Assembly: GCA_030549205.1 (NCBI GenBank)
Contig: JAUKTV010000017.1
Span: forward strand, 558,001-622,000
Reading direction: 5' to 3'
DNA from: Apiosordaria backusii
Taxonomy: Eukaryota; Ascomycota; Sordariomycetes; Sordariales; Lasiosphaeriaceae
Length of the DNA: 64,000 nucleotides
The first letter of the stretch is position 1, and each line of letters opens with the position of its first letter. A program made the translations under genes and the position numbers. This document shows positions 1 to 11,565 of the stretch, piece after piece. The notes under the pieces were generated by a model. It saw nothing but the letters and a program-made list of their open reading frames with translations. It was not told the origin of the DNA and searched no databases.

Positions 1-3000
1 TGACCTTGTCACCTAGAATCTCAGCTGCCCGCAATGCGAACTCGAATTTTGGATATCGACAAGGCAAAAGGCGGCATGGACGGTCGAGCAAGGTGCGGTG
101 AAGAGTGGAAGAAGGAAGGGAGGAGCAAGATGACGGTTGTCGGTGAACAACAGCAATCTACACCTATGAATTGGATTGACGCCCGTGGTGCCATCATTTC
201 GACATGGCGTCTGGATTATTGGCAGCCGCAACTCGACAAAGCGGATACACGGACCGTTGAGCCCGTTCCCTCACCTCACCTCACCTGACACCACACCGGA
301 CCATTCCTTCCACCTTTGTCAACTTCAACGACAGGGTTCGGCTCTGGATTCGTGTTGGTCACTCCATCCCAGCAGCCGCACACCGAACTTGCGGTGGAGA
401 TTAGTCGGATTCACTCGGAAGAGCCGCGGTGGTCGTCACCGTCGTAGCCAAGTGTGGCATTGCCGACAGTCTTCGCTTCCAAACCCAATCGTGAATTTGC
501 TCAGCTGCCCCACATCCCCGAACCTCACTCATGACACATCGCCGACGCGTCTTGTGTTGTCGACAGTGGAAGCTTTGCCGGCTTCGGCCATAATCTCAGA
601 GGTTGGGAGTAATCATCGGGCGAATACAGCTCCTCGTTACAAACCATTGTCTTACGAATTACCCAACATTACTCGGCACTGTTCAACAAAGGGCCCTTAA
701 TCAACAGTTATTGGTTTCGTCGTGTTGCGCTTCCACACCCACTGCGTTGGGCATTAATACGTCGGCATTTGGACACGGGAGATCCAACTTGACTGCAACT
801 CCAAGCGAGTCCAAGAAAATACCCGTGGTGGAGGGGAGCTTGTCTGAAGATCGTGACCGAATCCGGCGGAGAAATTCAGCTCTGAGCGACAGATGCACAC
901 GAAGCATGTCGACATTAGGGCGACAGGGTTGGCGTGAGGTCTAAATAAGACAGACTAACGTTGAATAGATTAGCCACTGGCTAGGGTCCTTCCACTACAT
1001 ACACCCGACGTCCGGTCTTAGACCCTGCCCTAAGCCGATACCCAAGCATGGGGGATGACAAGATAACGCGGCTCGCAGCGGGGTCCAGATGTGAGCGATT
1101 CGAAAACCAGGAGGGTACTCGTTGGTACGTAGCACCTCCCTTCTACCTATTTCCGTCGCACCTCATATCTCTCATGATCCGGGCCTCCAGGCTAATCCTC
1201 ACATGGCATGCAGAAGGCGAAATTGGATGAAGAGAAACCCCTTGTTCTTGGAAGCGCAACTTATTCCCCTTCTCAGGCAATGCAGGAGCCTCACACATGT
1301 GCGCAGGATCTCGGTTCCAAGCATAGGGACCGCGGAGACGTCCGTCTGCGGCGTGGATCAACTATTAGGCCGAGTCCAGCCCTGGCGTGATCCTTTTGCA
1401 ATCCTTCCGCACGAAAAATCCAGAACACGACCAAACATGCTTTAGTTTGGTGAAAGTCGGAGTCTGCCCCTCAATTTCAGGTATGTTCATCATGCCCAGT
1501 GTTTCTTTTACCCCTGAACACAACTGTTGGACCTAACGATGGTGGTGTGGATCGCCGCCGAGGCTCCTCCAGCCGCTCTTCCCGTCCCGAGCGCAGATGG
1601 TTGTCGATCATTCCCATTCGGAGAGGGACCCCCTAACCCGAATGGCCCTGCAGAATCAATAAACACGTGGGGACAAATACGGGGACCGGCAACCGTGCAC
1701 ACCACTGTACAGTAGCACTGGCCTGAGAATTATTCCCCTTGCCTATCTCATTCGGACAATTTTACAAGTATTGTCTCGGTATTGGAAACTAAAACATGAT
1801 AACCAGCGATTGGGTGATTTCTGTGCAATCTGAAATCACCTTGCGCTGCTGTTCTCCAACATGAGGATGGGAATGGGATGTCGGGATCAAGTATCCCCGC
1901 ATCAGAACGGCTGCCACCGTTATAAGCACCAAACTAACAAACGATGGAGATGGATCAGGAAGACGATCGGATGATGATTTGAGATTACGTACAGCTTCCC
2001 CTGACGGCTGTGATAAACCGTCTGTCGGCTAGAGTTATCGTCTCTACGAACAGCCTGTACGAAGCCGTCATTGCATGAGAAGTGTCATAATCACTCGACT
2101 ATTGTGGCGCTATCGTTGTCAACGTCCTTGGCTGCCACTGGCTGACGTCGAGGGTACGCGCCCTACGGCTTCCGCGAATCGAGGATGCTGCTGTCCCCCA
2201 ACGCGCTATCTTATCCCCTGGCTTACCCCACCATCTTCGACCAGCACAGGTCAGGGGACCCCATGCTGTTTCCCAGCTACACACGGACTATTCCATCTTT
2301 TTCAAGCGCGCCAAACAACGACCTCGCTCATCATGAAGGGTACTTACGACAACAACGAAGATCATACCAGCACGGAAAAAAAGCATGGAATTTCATGACC
2401 CCCCTTGTTCGAATAGTAGATATTGTACTGGTAACACCGATAGCAGCCCAACTGCCGAAAAACCCGAGCTGGTCCAACAGAGTGACTTTGATGCAGAGTT
2501 CCTGCCTGGCGACTCTGACACAACACCTCGTTCTCACGCAAAAGCAACCCTACAACCTCCAACCGCTCAGGTTGTCAGTTATCACGTCCGAGAGCCTTCA
2601 CCTTGCCGGCATCGGGAAATTCAAAGTCCCAAGGCTCGGCCATGGTGCTCTTGCATTCTCCGAGCGACACACGGCACACCAATTATGACTTGTGGGAGAA
2701 TCCTTGTGGTTCACAAGGAGGTGCATGTGGGCGGTAGCCATCAATGGTTTTGCTGACCAAGAAAACAGCCATGACTTTGGGTATCCATCCCACTTCGCCA
2801 ATCTTTGGATTCTCCACCGATCCTCACAGGGATTCGGCGGATAGGAGGGATTGCCCTGGCACCTGATATCCGCTTTCAACGACTCTTCATCGATCAGACT
2901 CTCCACCTCGCCGTCTTTCCAGATTATGTATAAGTGCCCTGGTTGCAACAGCGACATCATGACTAGCATGTATAACAGCTCGTCTCGATTCCGCGGGACG

Positions 3001-5830
3001 CACAACTTAAATTCTTTGCCTGCCGTCTCGGGCGCCACACGGCGGGCAAGGAACAACTCAAAATGCGCCCCGACAGCGATTGGACAAATGTGCGGGGCAC
3101 AAGGGGTCAAGGGATCTAATAGATTGGCTTTATTTAGAAGCCAACACGGCTCGGGACCGACTTTGGTTCAAGTCTGGTTAGCCCGCCCAGAGCTCTTACC
3201 TGCAGCCACTTCCCGCATCTCAGTGGCTTGATTGGGGCCCTCAGCCTCGATACGATACGATCTGATACGGCGCCGCTTTCGGTCTGATCAAGCAAAGGGC
3301 TCGATATTGTTGGATGCTGAATGTTCGTCTTTGCGGGGTGCAATACAGGTTTGCGGCGTAAAGAAGGTACGACTGGTAAGATTGAAGGACCGCGGCATGG
3401 CCTCTGTTTTCGTCTCTACTGCCAAGCGCAGACATGATACGAGTCTTGACTAGACAGTACCGCGCTACTAGAGCATTGCAGCGTTGCAGCCGTCTAAACC
3501 GCGGAAACCAAACAAGTCAAGACAAGCGACAAGATCAGGGGCCCACCAAAGCCTTCGCAAACACAATGCCTTCCCCCCTCCTGCTTCTCTGCGAACTACG
3601 CCCAGCTACGCCGTCCAGTACACCCCATCCTCGCCTCGAGAGTTAGAACCCGCAATTTGGCCTTGACTTTGCGCCACTTTCTTCGGCGTGGCGCCCGTTC
3701 ACAAGTGCCAGACGGACGGTTGCATTCTCAGCTTACCATAGAGGTTACACGACGTACTACAGCTCGCATGGCCTGGGCATTCCATCACCTCATGCTTGGA
3801 GCCTCCTCGACAGTACCCGTATTGCACACTAGCCTACTCACCGGCCATCATTGACATCCGCCCCGGGTCCGATCCTGTCGCCAAGTTATCCCAGGTTCTT
3901 GTCTTTCTTTCCCCGAAGTTCACTACTCGGGCTGTCGGGCAAAGTCCTGTTCTATTTTGCTCGCCAGTAGCTTCAACTTGTCGTTTCTTCTTTCCTATTT
4001 CTTACAGTTCGCGCGCTTGGCTTGAGCAACTTTTCGACTCGAACCAAGCTTTGAGATTCCCTAGCGTCTTCTGTTTTCTCACAGTAGCGGCAAATACTTT
4101 ACAACAAGAAGGGACAGCGAGGAGTGGAGGAACAGGCAGTCATGACGGTTATGTGCTCTTCCGCAGTTGGCATGTCGATGCTCTCGCGCAAATCTCTCTC
4201 CGCCAACAACTACCTCCTCCACACTGGCCTTCTCGTGGGACAAGCTGTCCAGACTTATGACCGAGGGCCGCTGTTATCCCCGCCACGATTACCAATGGCC
4301 AATGAGCATTGATTCCATCTAAAAGGAGGCGAGCGGGATGTCAAATTAATCATCATACCGGTAGGGCAGAAACGAGGCCCTCTTTGGAAGCTACTCGGAG
4401 AGAATGGGACGCAGAACGTGACATTCCTCAAAGGGACGTCGTCGTTGCCGGATATGGCGCTATCCACCCATATTACGACCCTGGCCGACATCTAGCTCAT
4501 GCCACCCTGGCACAAGTGATCCTTTACACTAGGCATTCTGTGAGTCTTTCCCTGGTCGACCCACTCATTCGCAGTCTGACCCAGTCGCTCAACGAACTGG
4601 AGTCCCACGCCGCTGTCTCTCACTCTTTCCTGGTTTTCAAACCGGGACCCGGGCCACCGAGAGTAGTCTCATCTATATCATTTTCATTAAGCGATCTCGG
4701 CTTTCCCTTCTAGAAGTCTTCCGTCACTACCACGATCCTGGGCGCCGCGTGGGTGTTATTCCAATCTCTAGGAAACCGAGGAATCCGAAATGTCAACGTC
4801 GTCCCCTCTCTTACTTCCGCCTACACTGCCGTACACAGCACACCGTGCTCACCTTGAAGAGCTGGTCTCCTCTCTGGCCTTCCCCTGCCAAGAGGGTCCC
4901 CTGATCACGCGGTTGGTATCCGTTTGGTGTCATACACAAGCACAGCCGACAAAGACGCGGGTGAAGGGTGGAATATGCATCTCCTAGGCCTCTTTTCCAT
5001 GCCGTCCCGCTCATGTTTCCGCACATTCATGATCCCAGGGGTATGGTGTGGCACAACGTAGGCACCGAGGTGCGGTGTTCACATCCTCGAGAGTATTCCC
5101 AGCTTGGCCAAGCCAATACTTTGATGCAAGCCGGTGACCCATGGTGGCTTCACTTACCTTCTCCTTTCTTTGAGAAGCGCTCCGGAAATAGCCATCACAA
5201 CGCGGATCGACAGTTCCAACAACTCTAGGCCTCCACCTCGCTGCCAGTGCTCATCGCGGGATGTCCACGACTTCACGAAACTATCGAATTCTGCGACTTA
5301 CAGCCGCCCACATCAAGCCGAAGCGAGCTTCTTTGCAGGCGCCTCTTTTGACGCTCCGAACCTTTCCTGCGGCTCAGCTCCAAGCTTACTGCTCCCTTAC
5401 TTCTTGATGGGCTCAGCTGGCGTGACAGGAATAGCGTTGGGCGGACATAGCCCAATAACCATGCTCCTGAGCTATCCCCGTTCCTGTGATCATGGTCATC
5501 CACAGCGTCGTCTTCGCACACCCTCACACCCGCACCCAATACTCTCGGCATGCCGCCCAGCAAGTTGGATCCGGGTCATGGGAACTTCGATAGATTGTAG
5601 TCTAGCAGGATATCGACATCCATGTGCCGACTACTGCCCTTTGCACCCCCATCCTATTCACACCTCCCTTCAGTCAATCCCCGCGGCTTCCGGTGAGGAA
5701 GACTACTTGCCGTGACTCAGACCATGTCCAAAAGAGGAAAGGGGAGGCCATCAGCGATACGAGGAGCAAGCAGCTTACCCTAGTCTATCACATCTTGGAC
5801 TATCGATGTTGTCTTGACATAGTCGTCGAG
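1..5830. other. Long gene-free stretch upstream of the laccase
   Basis: I find no convincing gene here. Open frames of up to about 190 codons occur on both strands, but they overlap one another, are rich in Pro/Ser/Arg and carry no recognisable domain or credible splice pattern. A perfect 9-base inverted repeat with a 10-base loop lies at 1813-1840. The most protein-like frame is on the minus strand at about 2598-3110, without a good ATG. It could hold laccase regulatory sequence or a noncoding RNA, but nothing in the sequence proves either. Confidence 0.5.
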
Positions 5831-5835
5831 CTTTC

Positions 5836-5840
5836 TATAA
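5836..5840 (+). promoter_or_regulatory. Possible TATA box of the laccase gene
   Basis: TATAA lies about 125 bases upstream of the laccase ATG, in a pyrimidine-rich leader typical of highly expressed fungal genes. Position and sequence are the only support. Confidence 0.3.
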
Positions 5841-5960
5841 GAGGACTCTTGTTCATCCTTTGTCGGTTTGATTTCGTTCCTCATCCTCACCACAGCCATC
5901 CCTTCAACAGCCTCTTCTCCGGGCTTTTCTTTGATTTGCGATAGTCACCTTTTATCCAAG

Positions 5961-7992
5961 ATGAAGTCTTTCTTCAGCGCTGCGGCGCTCCTGCTTGGCC
6001 TCCTCGCCCCGAGCGCCGTGCTCGCTGCTCCTCCTGTCCCCGGCGTGCCTCGAGAGGTAACTCGTGACCTTCTCCGCCCCGTTGAAGAGAGACAGTCGTC
6101 CTGCCACACGCCGAGCAATCGTGCCTGCTGGTCAACTGGCTTTAATATCAACACGGACTACGAAGTCAGCACTCCGAACACTGGAGTTACTCGCACTGTA
6201 AGACTCTGCCCTCTCTGCGAAGTTTCTCACATATTCTAACAACACTCCAGTACACTCTGATCCTTTCTGAAGTCGACAACTGGCTCGGCCCCGATGGCGT
6301 GGTCAAGCAGAAGGTCATGCTTGTCAATGGAGACATCTTCGGTACGTTGCAAGTCCTTACAAGCAAAAACGCCTGGTGCTAACGAACGAATCAGGACCCA
6401 CCATTACCGCCAACTGGGGTGACTGGATCCAAGTCAATGTCATCAATAATCTCCGGACCAATGGGCACGTCGACCCAAGTCACTGACTATACTACCCTTG
6501 GAACGAACGCTGACGGTCTACTCACAGTACCTCCATTCATTGGCACGGACTGCACCAAAAGGGTACAAACATGCACGACGGTGCCAATGGTGTTACCGAG
6601 TGCCCTATTCCGCCCAAGGGCGCCAGCCGTGTCTACAGGTTCCGCGCCCAGCAATATGGCACCAGCTGGTACCACTCGCATTTCTCGGCCCAGTATGGCA
6701 ACGGAGTTGTCGGTACCATCGTAATCAATGGCCCTGCCTCTCTGCCTTACGATATCGATCTCGGTGTTTTCCCCATTACGGATTACTACCACAAGCCGGC
6801 TGATGTCCTGGTTGAGGAAACCATGAATGGCGGTCCTCCCCCTAGTGACACTGTCCTCTTCAAAGGACACGGAAAGAACCCCGCGACCGGCGCTGGTCGG
6901 TTCGCCAACGTTACCCTTACCCCTGGCAAGCGCCATCGTCTTCGAATTATCAACACCTCGACTCACGATCACTTCCAACTGAAGCTGCAGAACCACACCA
7001 TGACTATCATCGCCGCCGACATGGTTCCTGTTCAGGCCTACACTGTCGACAGTCTCTTCCTTGCCGTCGGCCAGCGTTACGATGTGACCATTGACGCCAA
7101 CAAGAGTGTCGGAAACTACTGGTTCAACGCTACCTTTGGCGGTGGTCTTGCCTGCGGTGCCTCGCTCAACCCTCATCCGGCCGCCATCTTCCGCTACCAA
7201 GGTGCCCCCAACGCCAACCCAACCAACCAGGGTACTCCAGCTGCTGATGCCAACTGCATGGATCTCAACAATCTGACTCCTGTCGTGACCCGCAATGTGC
7301 CTACCAGCGGCTTCACCCCCCGTCCCAACAACACCCTGCCAGTTTCTTTGACCCTCGGCGGCACTCCTCTCTTCGTCTGGAAGGTCAACGGCAGCGCCAT
7401 CAACGTTGACTGGGACAAGCCGATCGTTGACTACGTCATCGCCCAGAACACAAGCTACCCTCCCCAAGCCAACGTCATCACCGTCAACAGCGTCAACCAG
7501 TGGACCTATTGGCTTGTTGAGAATGACCCTGACGGACCCTTTAGCATTCCGCACCCAATGCATCTTCACGGGCACGACTTCCTGGTTGTCGGGCGCTCAC
7601 CAGACCAGCCTGCTGGCGGTCCCCAGACGCGCTATCGCTTCAATCCCGCCACCGACATGGCCCGGCTCAAGGGCTCCAACCCGGTCCGTCGTGACGTCGC
7701 CATGCTCCCCGCCAACGGCTGGCTCCTCATTGCCTTCAAGTCTGACAACCCTGGCGCTTGGCTCTTCCATTGCCACATTGCCTGGCACGTGTCTGGTGGT
7801 CTCTCAGTTCAGTATCTCGAGCGCCCCAACGATCTGAGAAATGGCTTCAGCCAGGCGGACAAGAACCAGCACAACAATAACTGCAACGCCTGGAGGGCGT
7901 ACTGGCCTACGAACCCGTTCCCCAAGATTGACTCGGGTCTCAAGGTTAAGAAGTGGGTTGGCGAGCACCCTGATTGGTACATCAAGAACTAA
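5961..7992 (+). CDS. Secreted ascomycete laccase (multicopper oxidase)
   Basis: Laccase (p-diphenol:O2 oxidoreductase) oxidises phenols and reduces O2 to water outside the cell. Exons are 5961-6197, 6251-6341, 6395-6464 and 6528-7992, giving 620 residues, normal for the family. Residues 1 to about 22 form a signal peptide (MKSFFSAAALLLG, cleavage near VLAAP). All four copper signatures are present: HWHG, WYHSHF, HPMHLHGHDF and HCHIAWHVSGGL; Leu sits at the type-1 axial position, as in ascomycete laccases. The C-terminus is DSGL followed by a 16-residue tail (KVKKWVGEHPDWYIKN), matching the known ascomycete C-terminal processing site after DSGL. Intron 3 starts with GC instead of GT. The gene converges with the next gene at 8660. 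Phenol degradation, pigment or defence roles are all possible. Confidence 0.95.
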
Positions 7993-8659
7993 GGCGGCGA
8001 CCATGTTTGTGGATGCTGAACAAGGATGTGGAGGGAGAGTATGGGAAACGGATGGGGACACATATGCATACATAGGGAGGGAGGGGATTGGAGCATAACA
8101 CAAGGAACTGGAACTGTGGGAAGGGGGTATTTTCTTTCAGGTATTTCTGATATTTCACTGTTGGCAAGGTCGATTGCGGAGGACCTGTACAACAGCTCAC
8201 GAATGAGCTTTCTTTTTTCTTATTCCTTTTCTTCTTGTTTTTTTTTTTTTTTTTTTGGAATACTCTGGCCAGGGTACATTTTCAAGCAAGGATCAGTCAG
8301 CTTTGGGAAAGTTGGCAGTCAGTCTTTGGACAGACAGCATAGATGGAAGGGAGGAGATTATGTTATTTATAGCAGATAGCATAGCTTTACGTGGTGGTTT
8401 CACGGTATCCCTTTCCACGTCGGGGACAATACAAGGTACCGAGCTTTTGATTCTTGCTACACTTTTGTCTCACGCTCACGATTGCACTTTATGGGGAACT
8501 TGCATGTCATGATGAAAAATTGCTATTGTTCTTTTCGGGATTTGCTTGCTTTCCTTCTTTCTGTTGTTGATCCTGTCTTTAAATTAATGATACTCAAAAC
8601 AAAAGCTATCACTTACCTTGCCTTATCCACCACTACCACCCCTTTGCCGACAAAAGGTG
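7993..8659. other. Convergent 3' spacer with a poly-T tract
   Basis: This spacer separates the 3' ends of two converging genes. It contains a run of about 19 T at 8238-8256 after a CT-rich stretch and no supported gene. It probably holds both 3' untranslated regions. Confidence 0.5.
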
Positions 8660-10000
8660 TTAGACACCCTCCGTGTACAGCCTCACATACCCCATTCCAA
8701 CCCCCTTCTTAACCCTTTTGACCTCCTCCAGAAACTCCCCCATCCACCCCCTCCTCCCTGTTGTCTGCGCTTGTACCTCGCCAAAGACATGAATCAGGGA
8801 CGTAGCGTAGTACCTCACATTCGACAGCGTGAGTCTCCCATCAGAGAAATCCCACCCGTCGAGCTTTTCTGTCTTGACCGTCTCAGTAAGGGATTTCATT
8901 TCGGAGAGGTAGTGCGTTATGTCTGTTGATAGTGCCAGGTCCATTTCTGCCAGTAGCTCACCGATTTGGGCGATTCTGTGCGGGCAGAGGGAGGAAGTGG
9001 GGAGATGGGGGGAGGATTTGGAGGTTGTTGCTAGGATGCTGCAGGATTGGAGGGAGAGGGAGATGTGGCTGGATAAGGTCTCAGAGAGGAAGGTATTGAG
9101 ATTGGAGATGGCGGTGAGGAGGTGGGAGGTTTTGGAGAGGAGGTCAAGGTAGTGATCTGCTGGTGGGTGGAGGTTGGTGTTGCTTGAGGTGGTGCCCGGA
9201 GGGAGGTAGTTGGTTGAGTCGGCGGGGGTGAAAGTGAAGGGGAGGTCAGAGGGGAAGGTGGCGCCGTGGGTTTCGGCTATGTCGACTAGGACTCCTAGGA
9301 GGAAGGAAAGGGAGGTGGAGAAGGCTGTGATGGCGGAGGTGATGGACTTGAGGTGCTTGCTGAGGTGGGTTATGGGGCGGCGGAGGGTCCAAGTGTGGTA
9401 GGAGAGGATGATGAGGTTAAACAAGGATGCTTGTTCGGTTGTGGAGATGGCGCTGCAGGGGGTGGAGGTCCAGGAGAAGTTTGGAGGGAAGATGGTGGTT
9501 ACCCAGGCGCGGACGGTTAGGTGGATTGCGTGGGCTGAGGTTGCCAGATTGGCGAAGGGGCCGGCGTCGGGGTGGGTGAGGGTGATGATGTTGGGGTTGG
9601 GGCAGGAAGTTGGGGGCCAGCATTTGGGGCAGGTGAGTGACTTGGAAATGAGGACCGAGGAGGCAGAGGGGTCACGATGTCTTCGTTTGACTTTGCGGCC
9701 GTTGTTCTTGCTGTAGTGAAGGCTGGAGGGGTCAAGGTTAATGACTTCTTCTAGCTTCTTGGAGAAGGTGACGGCGGACTTTGATTTGGGACTGGTCATG
9801 CGACCGAAGAAACCGACGGACTTACCTTTGCCTTTGTTCTGAGAAGCGGGATCTGGGAGATCGTGAGAGATGGTATTGAGATAGGTGCGGAGAGCGAGGG
9901 CGGTGCTTTCGCGGCCAACGTCCTCGGTGAGCTTCGCTTCAGCGTAACGGTTGAGGACGAAGGTGACGAGAGCGTCGAAGTAGGTGGAACTGGCCGACAT
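8660..10000 (-). CDS. Unknown fungal protein, 446 residues
   Basis: This is a single uninterrupted frame. I chose the ATG at 10000 (MSASSTYFDALV), which has a good context (accaagATG); the frame stays open for another 63 codons upstream to 10189, but that extension looks like leader sequence. There is no signal peptide. A basic Ser/Lys-rich segment near residues 65-85 is followed by a long, mostly helical body with many Leu, Ser and Thr. One pair of cysteines (TCPKC) lies near residue 125. I do not recognise the family. It is probably intracellular. Length and sustained frame make it a real gene; the function is open. Confidence 0.75.
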   Translation of the reverse strand: MSASSTYFDALVTFVLNRYAEAKLTEDVGRESTALALRTYLNTISHDLPDPASQNKGKGKSVGFFGRMTSPKSKSAVTFSKKLEEVINLDPSSLHYSKNNGRKVKRRHRDPSASSVLISKSLTCPKCWPPTSCPNPNIITLTHPDAGPFANLATSAHAIHLTVRAWVTTIFPPNFSWTSTPCSAISTTEQASLFNLIILSYHTWTLRRPITHLSKHLKSITSAITAFSTSLSFLLGVLVDIAETHGATFPSDLPFTFTPADSTNYLPPGTTSSNTNLHPPADHYLDLLSKTSHLLTAISNLNTFLSETLSSHISLSLQSCSILATTSKSSPHLPTSSLCPHRIAQIGELLAEMDLALSTDITHYLSEMKSLTETVKTEKLDGWDFSDGRLTLSNVRYYATSLIHVFGEVQAQTTGRRGWMGEFLEEVKRVKKGVGMGYVRLYTEGV

Positions 10001-10576
10001 CTTGGTGCCTGAGGATATTGGGTCTCCACAGATACCTAGGATATGACTGTTATCCGAATTAGTTGGCCTGTGACCGTATGAGATTGCTCCTTCACTTGCC
10101 GTGTGACCAAGATTTGTTGCTCTGCAACTTGTCAGATGGTAGGTTGACAAGGCGATGAAGCACTTTAGGGATAAGATGAAGGTCAGCACACTTCCGGTTG
10201 CTCAGTCGGGCTATGGTTCATGCTGGATAGAGCTGGTAGCATCAGGGATGGAGCGGAGCACCTTAAATATTCTGATGGAGCGGAGCATGAAATAAAGTTC
10301 AAAGGGCCGTTGTGAGCAACAATCCTATTGTTTTCCACACAATGGGAGACCAAGTGGAAGGGAGCACACAGTGTAAAAAACGGTGCCCGGCACACTGGGT
10401 GCTGGTAAAAATTATGGCCTCTGCTGCCCTGCCTTGAACACTTCCCTCTTTGTTCACACAACCGAATTGTTTTCCTACCACAACACAAATCGCTTGTTAC
10501 CTCACAATTGCGAACTTCATCCCCTTCATCTCCTACGTCGAGACATTACCAAGAAAAATCACTCCATATCGCCAAG
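10001..10576. other. Divergent spacer with a short direct repeat
   Basis: This is the shared upstream region of the unknown gene on the minus strand and the Cys-rich gene on the plus strand. A 13-14 base direct repeat (gatggagcggagca) occurs twice near 10246 and 10275. I see no gene. Confidence 0.45.
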
Positions 10577-11098
10577 ATGTGCACCTTCACGCTCTGTCAC
10601 TACGTCTGCAGAGACTGCGGCGCGACCATCGACTCCCAGGAGGTCGACCTCAAGCCATGCAACAAGCAGCGCAAGAACTGGGACGAGTGCTGCGGGCCCA
10701 AGAAGAGAGGTGTCAGCTACCACTACCTCAAGCCCTCCGACTGCTTCTACTGCGGTGACTCGACATTCACCGAGGAGGACCTGATTGAAGAGGCTGTGCT
10801 GGACATTGATCTCCGCCATCAGCCGGCCGACAAGCTTCCCAGCCCCGAATCGTACACAGCCAAGCTCACTGTTCAATTTACCAATGATCCTAATTTCGAT
10901 CCTTGGGAGTATTACGCCACCGATGGACATGTCGTGAACGTGCCAATGGACTTCAAGCAGCCAGCCAGCAACTCGACAGAGAGGGATTCCGAGACTCAGC
11001 CTCGTCGCTCCGGTCAATACAGCAGTCACACTGCCTACAACCCGTGGGAGCAGTACGCATTCACGATGGCAACTGTCAAGAGCAAGTCGGAGAAATAG
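10577..11098 (+). CDS. Small Cys-rich protein of unknown function
   Basis: Single exon of 173 residues; the ATG at 10577 is in good context (ccaagATG). The N-terminal half has closely spaced cysteines (CTFTLCHYVCRDCG, then DECCGPK, then DCFYCGDST), a pattern that would suit metal binding or a disulfide-rich fold. There is no signal peptide, so intracellular zinc binding is more likely; this is inference. The middle is acidic (FTEEDLIEEAVLDIDL). The C-terminal half is polar and contains two related FDPWEYYA/YNPWEQYA motifs about 55 residues apart, an internal repeat of unknown meaning. Proteins of this style, short and Cys-rich at the N-terminus, are common and uncharacterised in Sordariomycetes. 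Confidence 0.65.
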   Translation: MCTFTLCHYVCRDCGATIDSQEVDLKPCNKQRKNWDECCGPKKRGVSYHYLKPSDCFYCGDSTFTEEDLIEEAVLDIDLRHQPADKLPSPESYTAKLTVQFTNDPNFDPWEYYATDGHVVNVPMDFKQPASNSTERDSETQPRRSGQYSSHTAYNPWEQYAFTMATVKSKSEK

Positions 11099-11565
11099 GA
11101 TGCAGAAGTCGCGGGAAAGATTGCGATGGTTCGTAAGCATGTTCGAGTTGGGGCGAATCACACTTCTGCTAACAATTTCACTGACAGACAAATCACACGG
11201 ATGCCACGGCTATCTGACCATGCAGAGGTTGCGACAAGGAACAAAGCACCATTGCGGTGTTGGACTTCTGGGCTTTTAAGTTTAGATAGGTGATTACTTT
11301 CGCATTCTACGATTGGCAGCGCTGGGTTGCTAACTTGTGTCAAGTTTTGAGCCATCATCAACCGCAATGGCAAGGGGTGGGCTCCTATCTCGGTCCGCAC
11401 ATTGGCCAAGACATCTGAGCCGAATGGTGGAGGAAGAGTGTGGTAGAGGTTCACTTGGAAAGGAAGTGTGGCCAATAGCAACAGCAGCACAATTTATTCA
11501 CATTGACTATCTGGAATCCCCTGTTACGTAAAGTTCCCCGCCAGATCTCATCCACAACCAAAAGG
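11099..11565. other. Convergent spacer, no gene seen
   Basis: This lies between the Cys-rich gene (plus) and the BTB gene (minus), which converge. Only overlapping short frames are present. Confidence 0.45.

Noticed and set aside
2598..3110. 170-codon minus-strand frame
   Set aside because: Composition looks protein-like, but there is no ATG at its start, no domain and no splice partners; kept only as a note in the gene-free stretch.
3150..3190. Possible tRNA (ggttcaagtct)
   Set aside because: The stems do not pair and no A box lies at the right distance.
6487..7575. 362-codon minus-strand frame across the laccase
   Set aside because: An antisense shadow of GC-rich coding DNA; the plus strand carries all laccase copper motifs.
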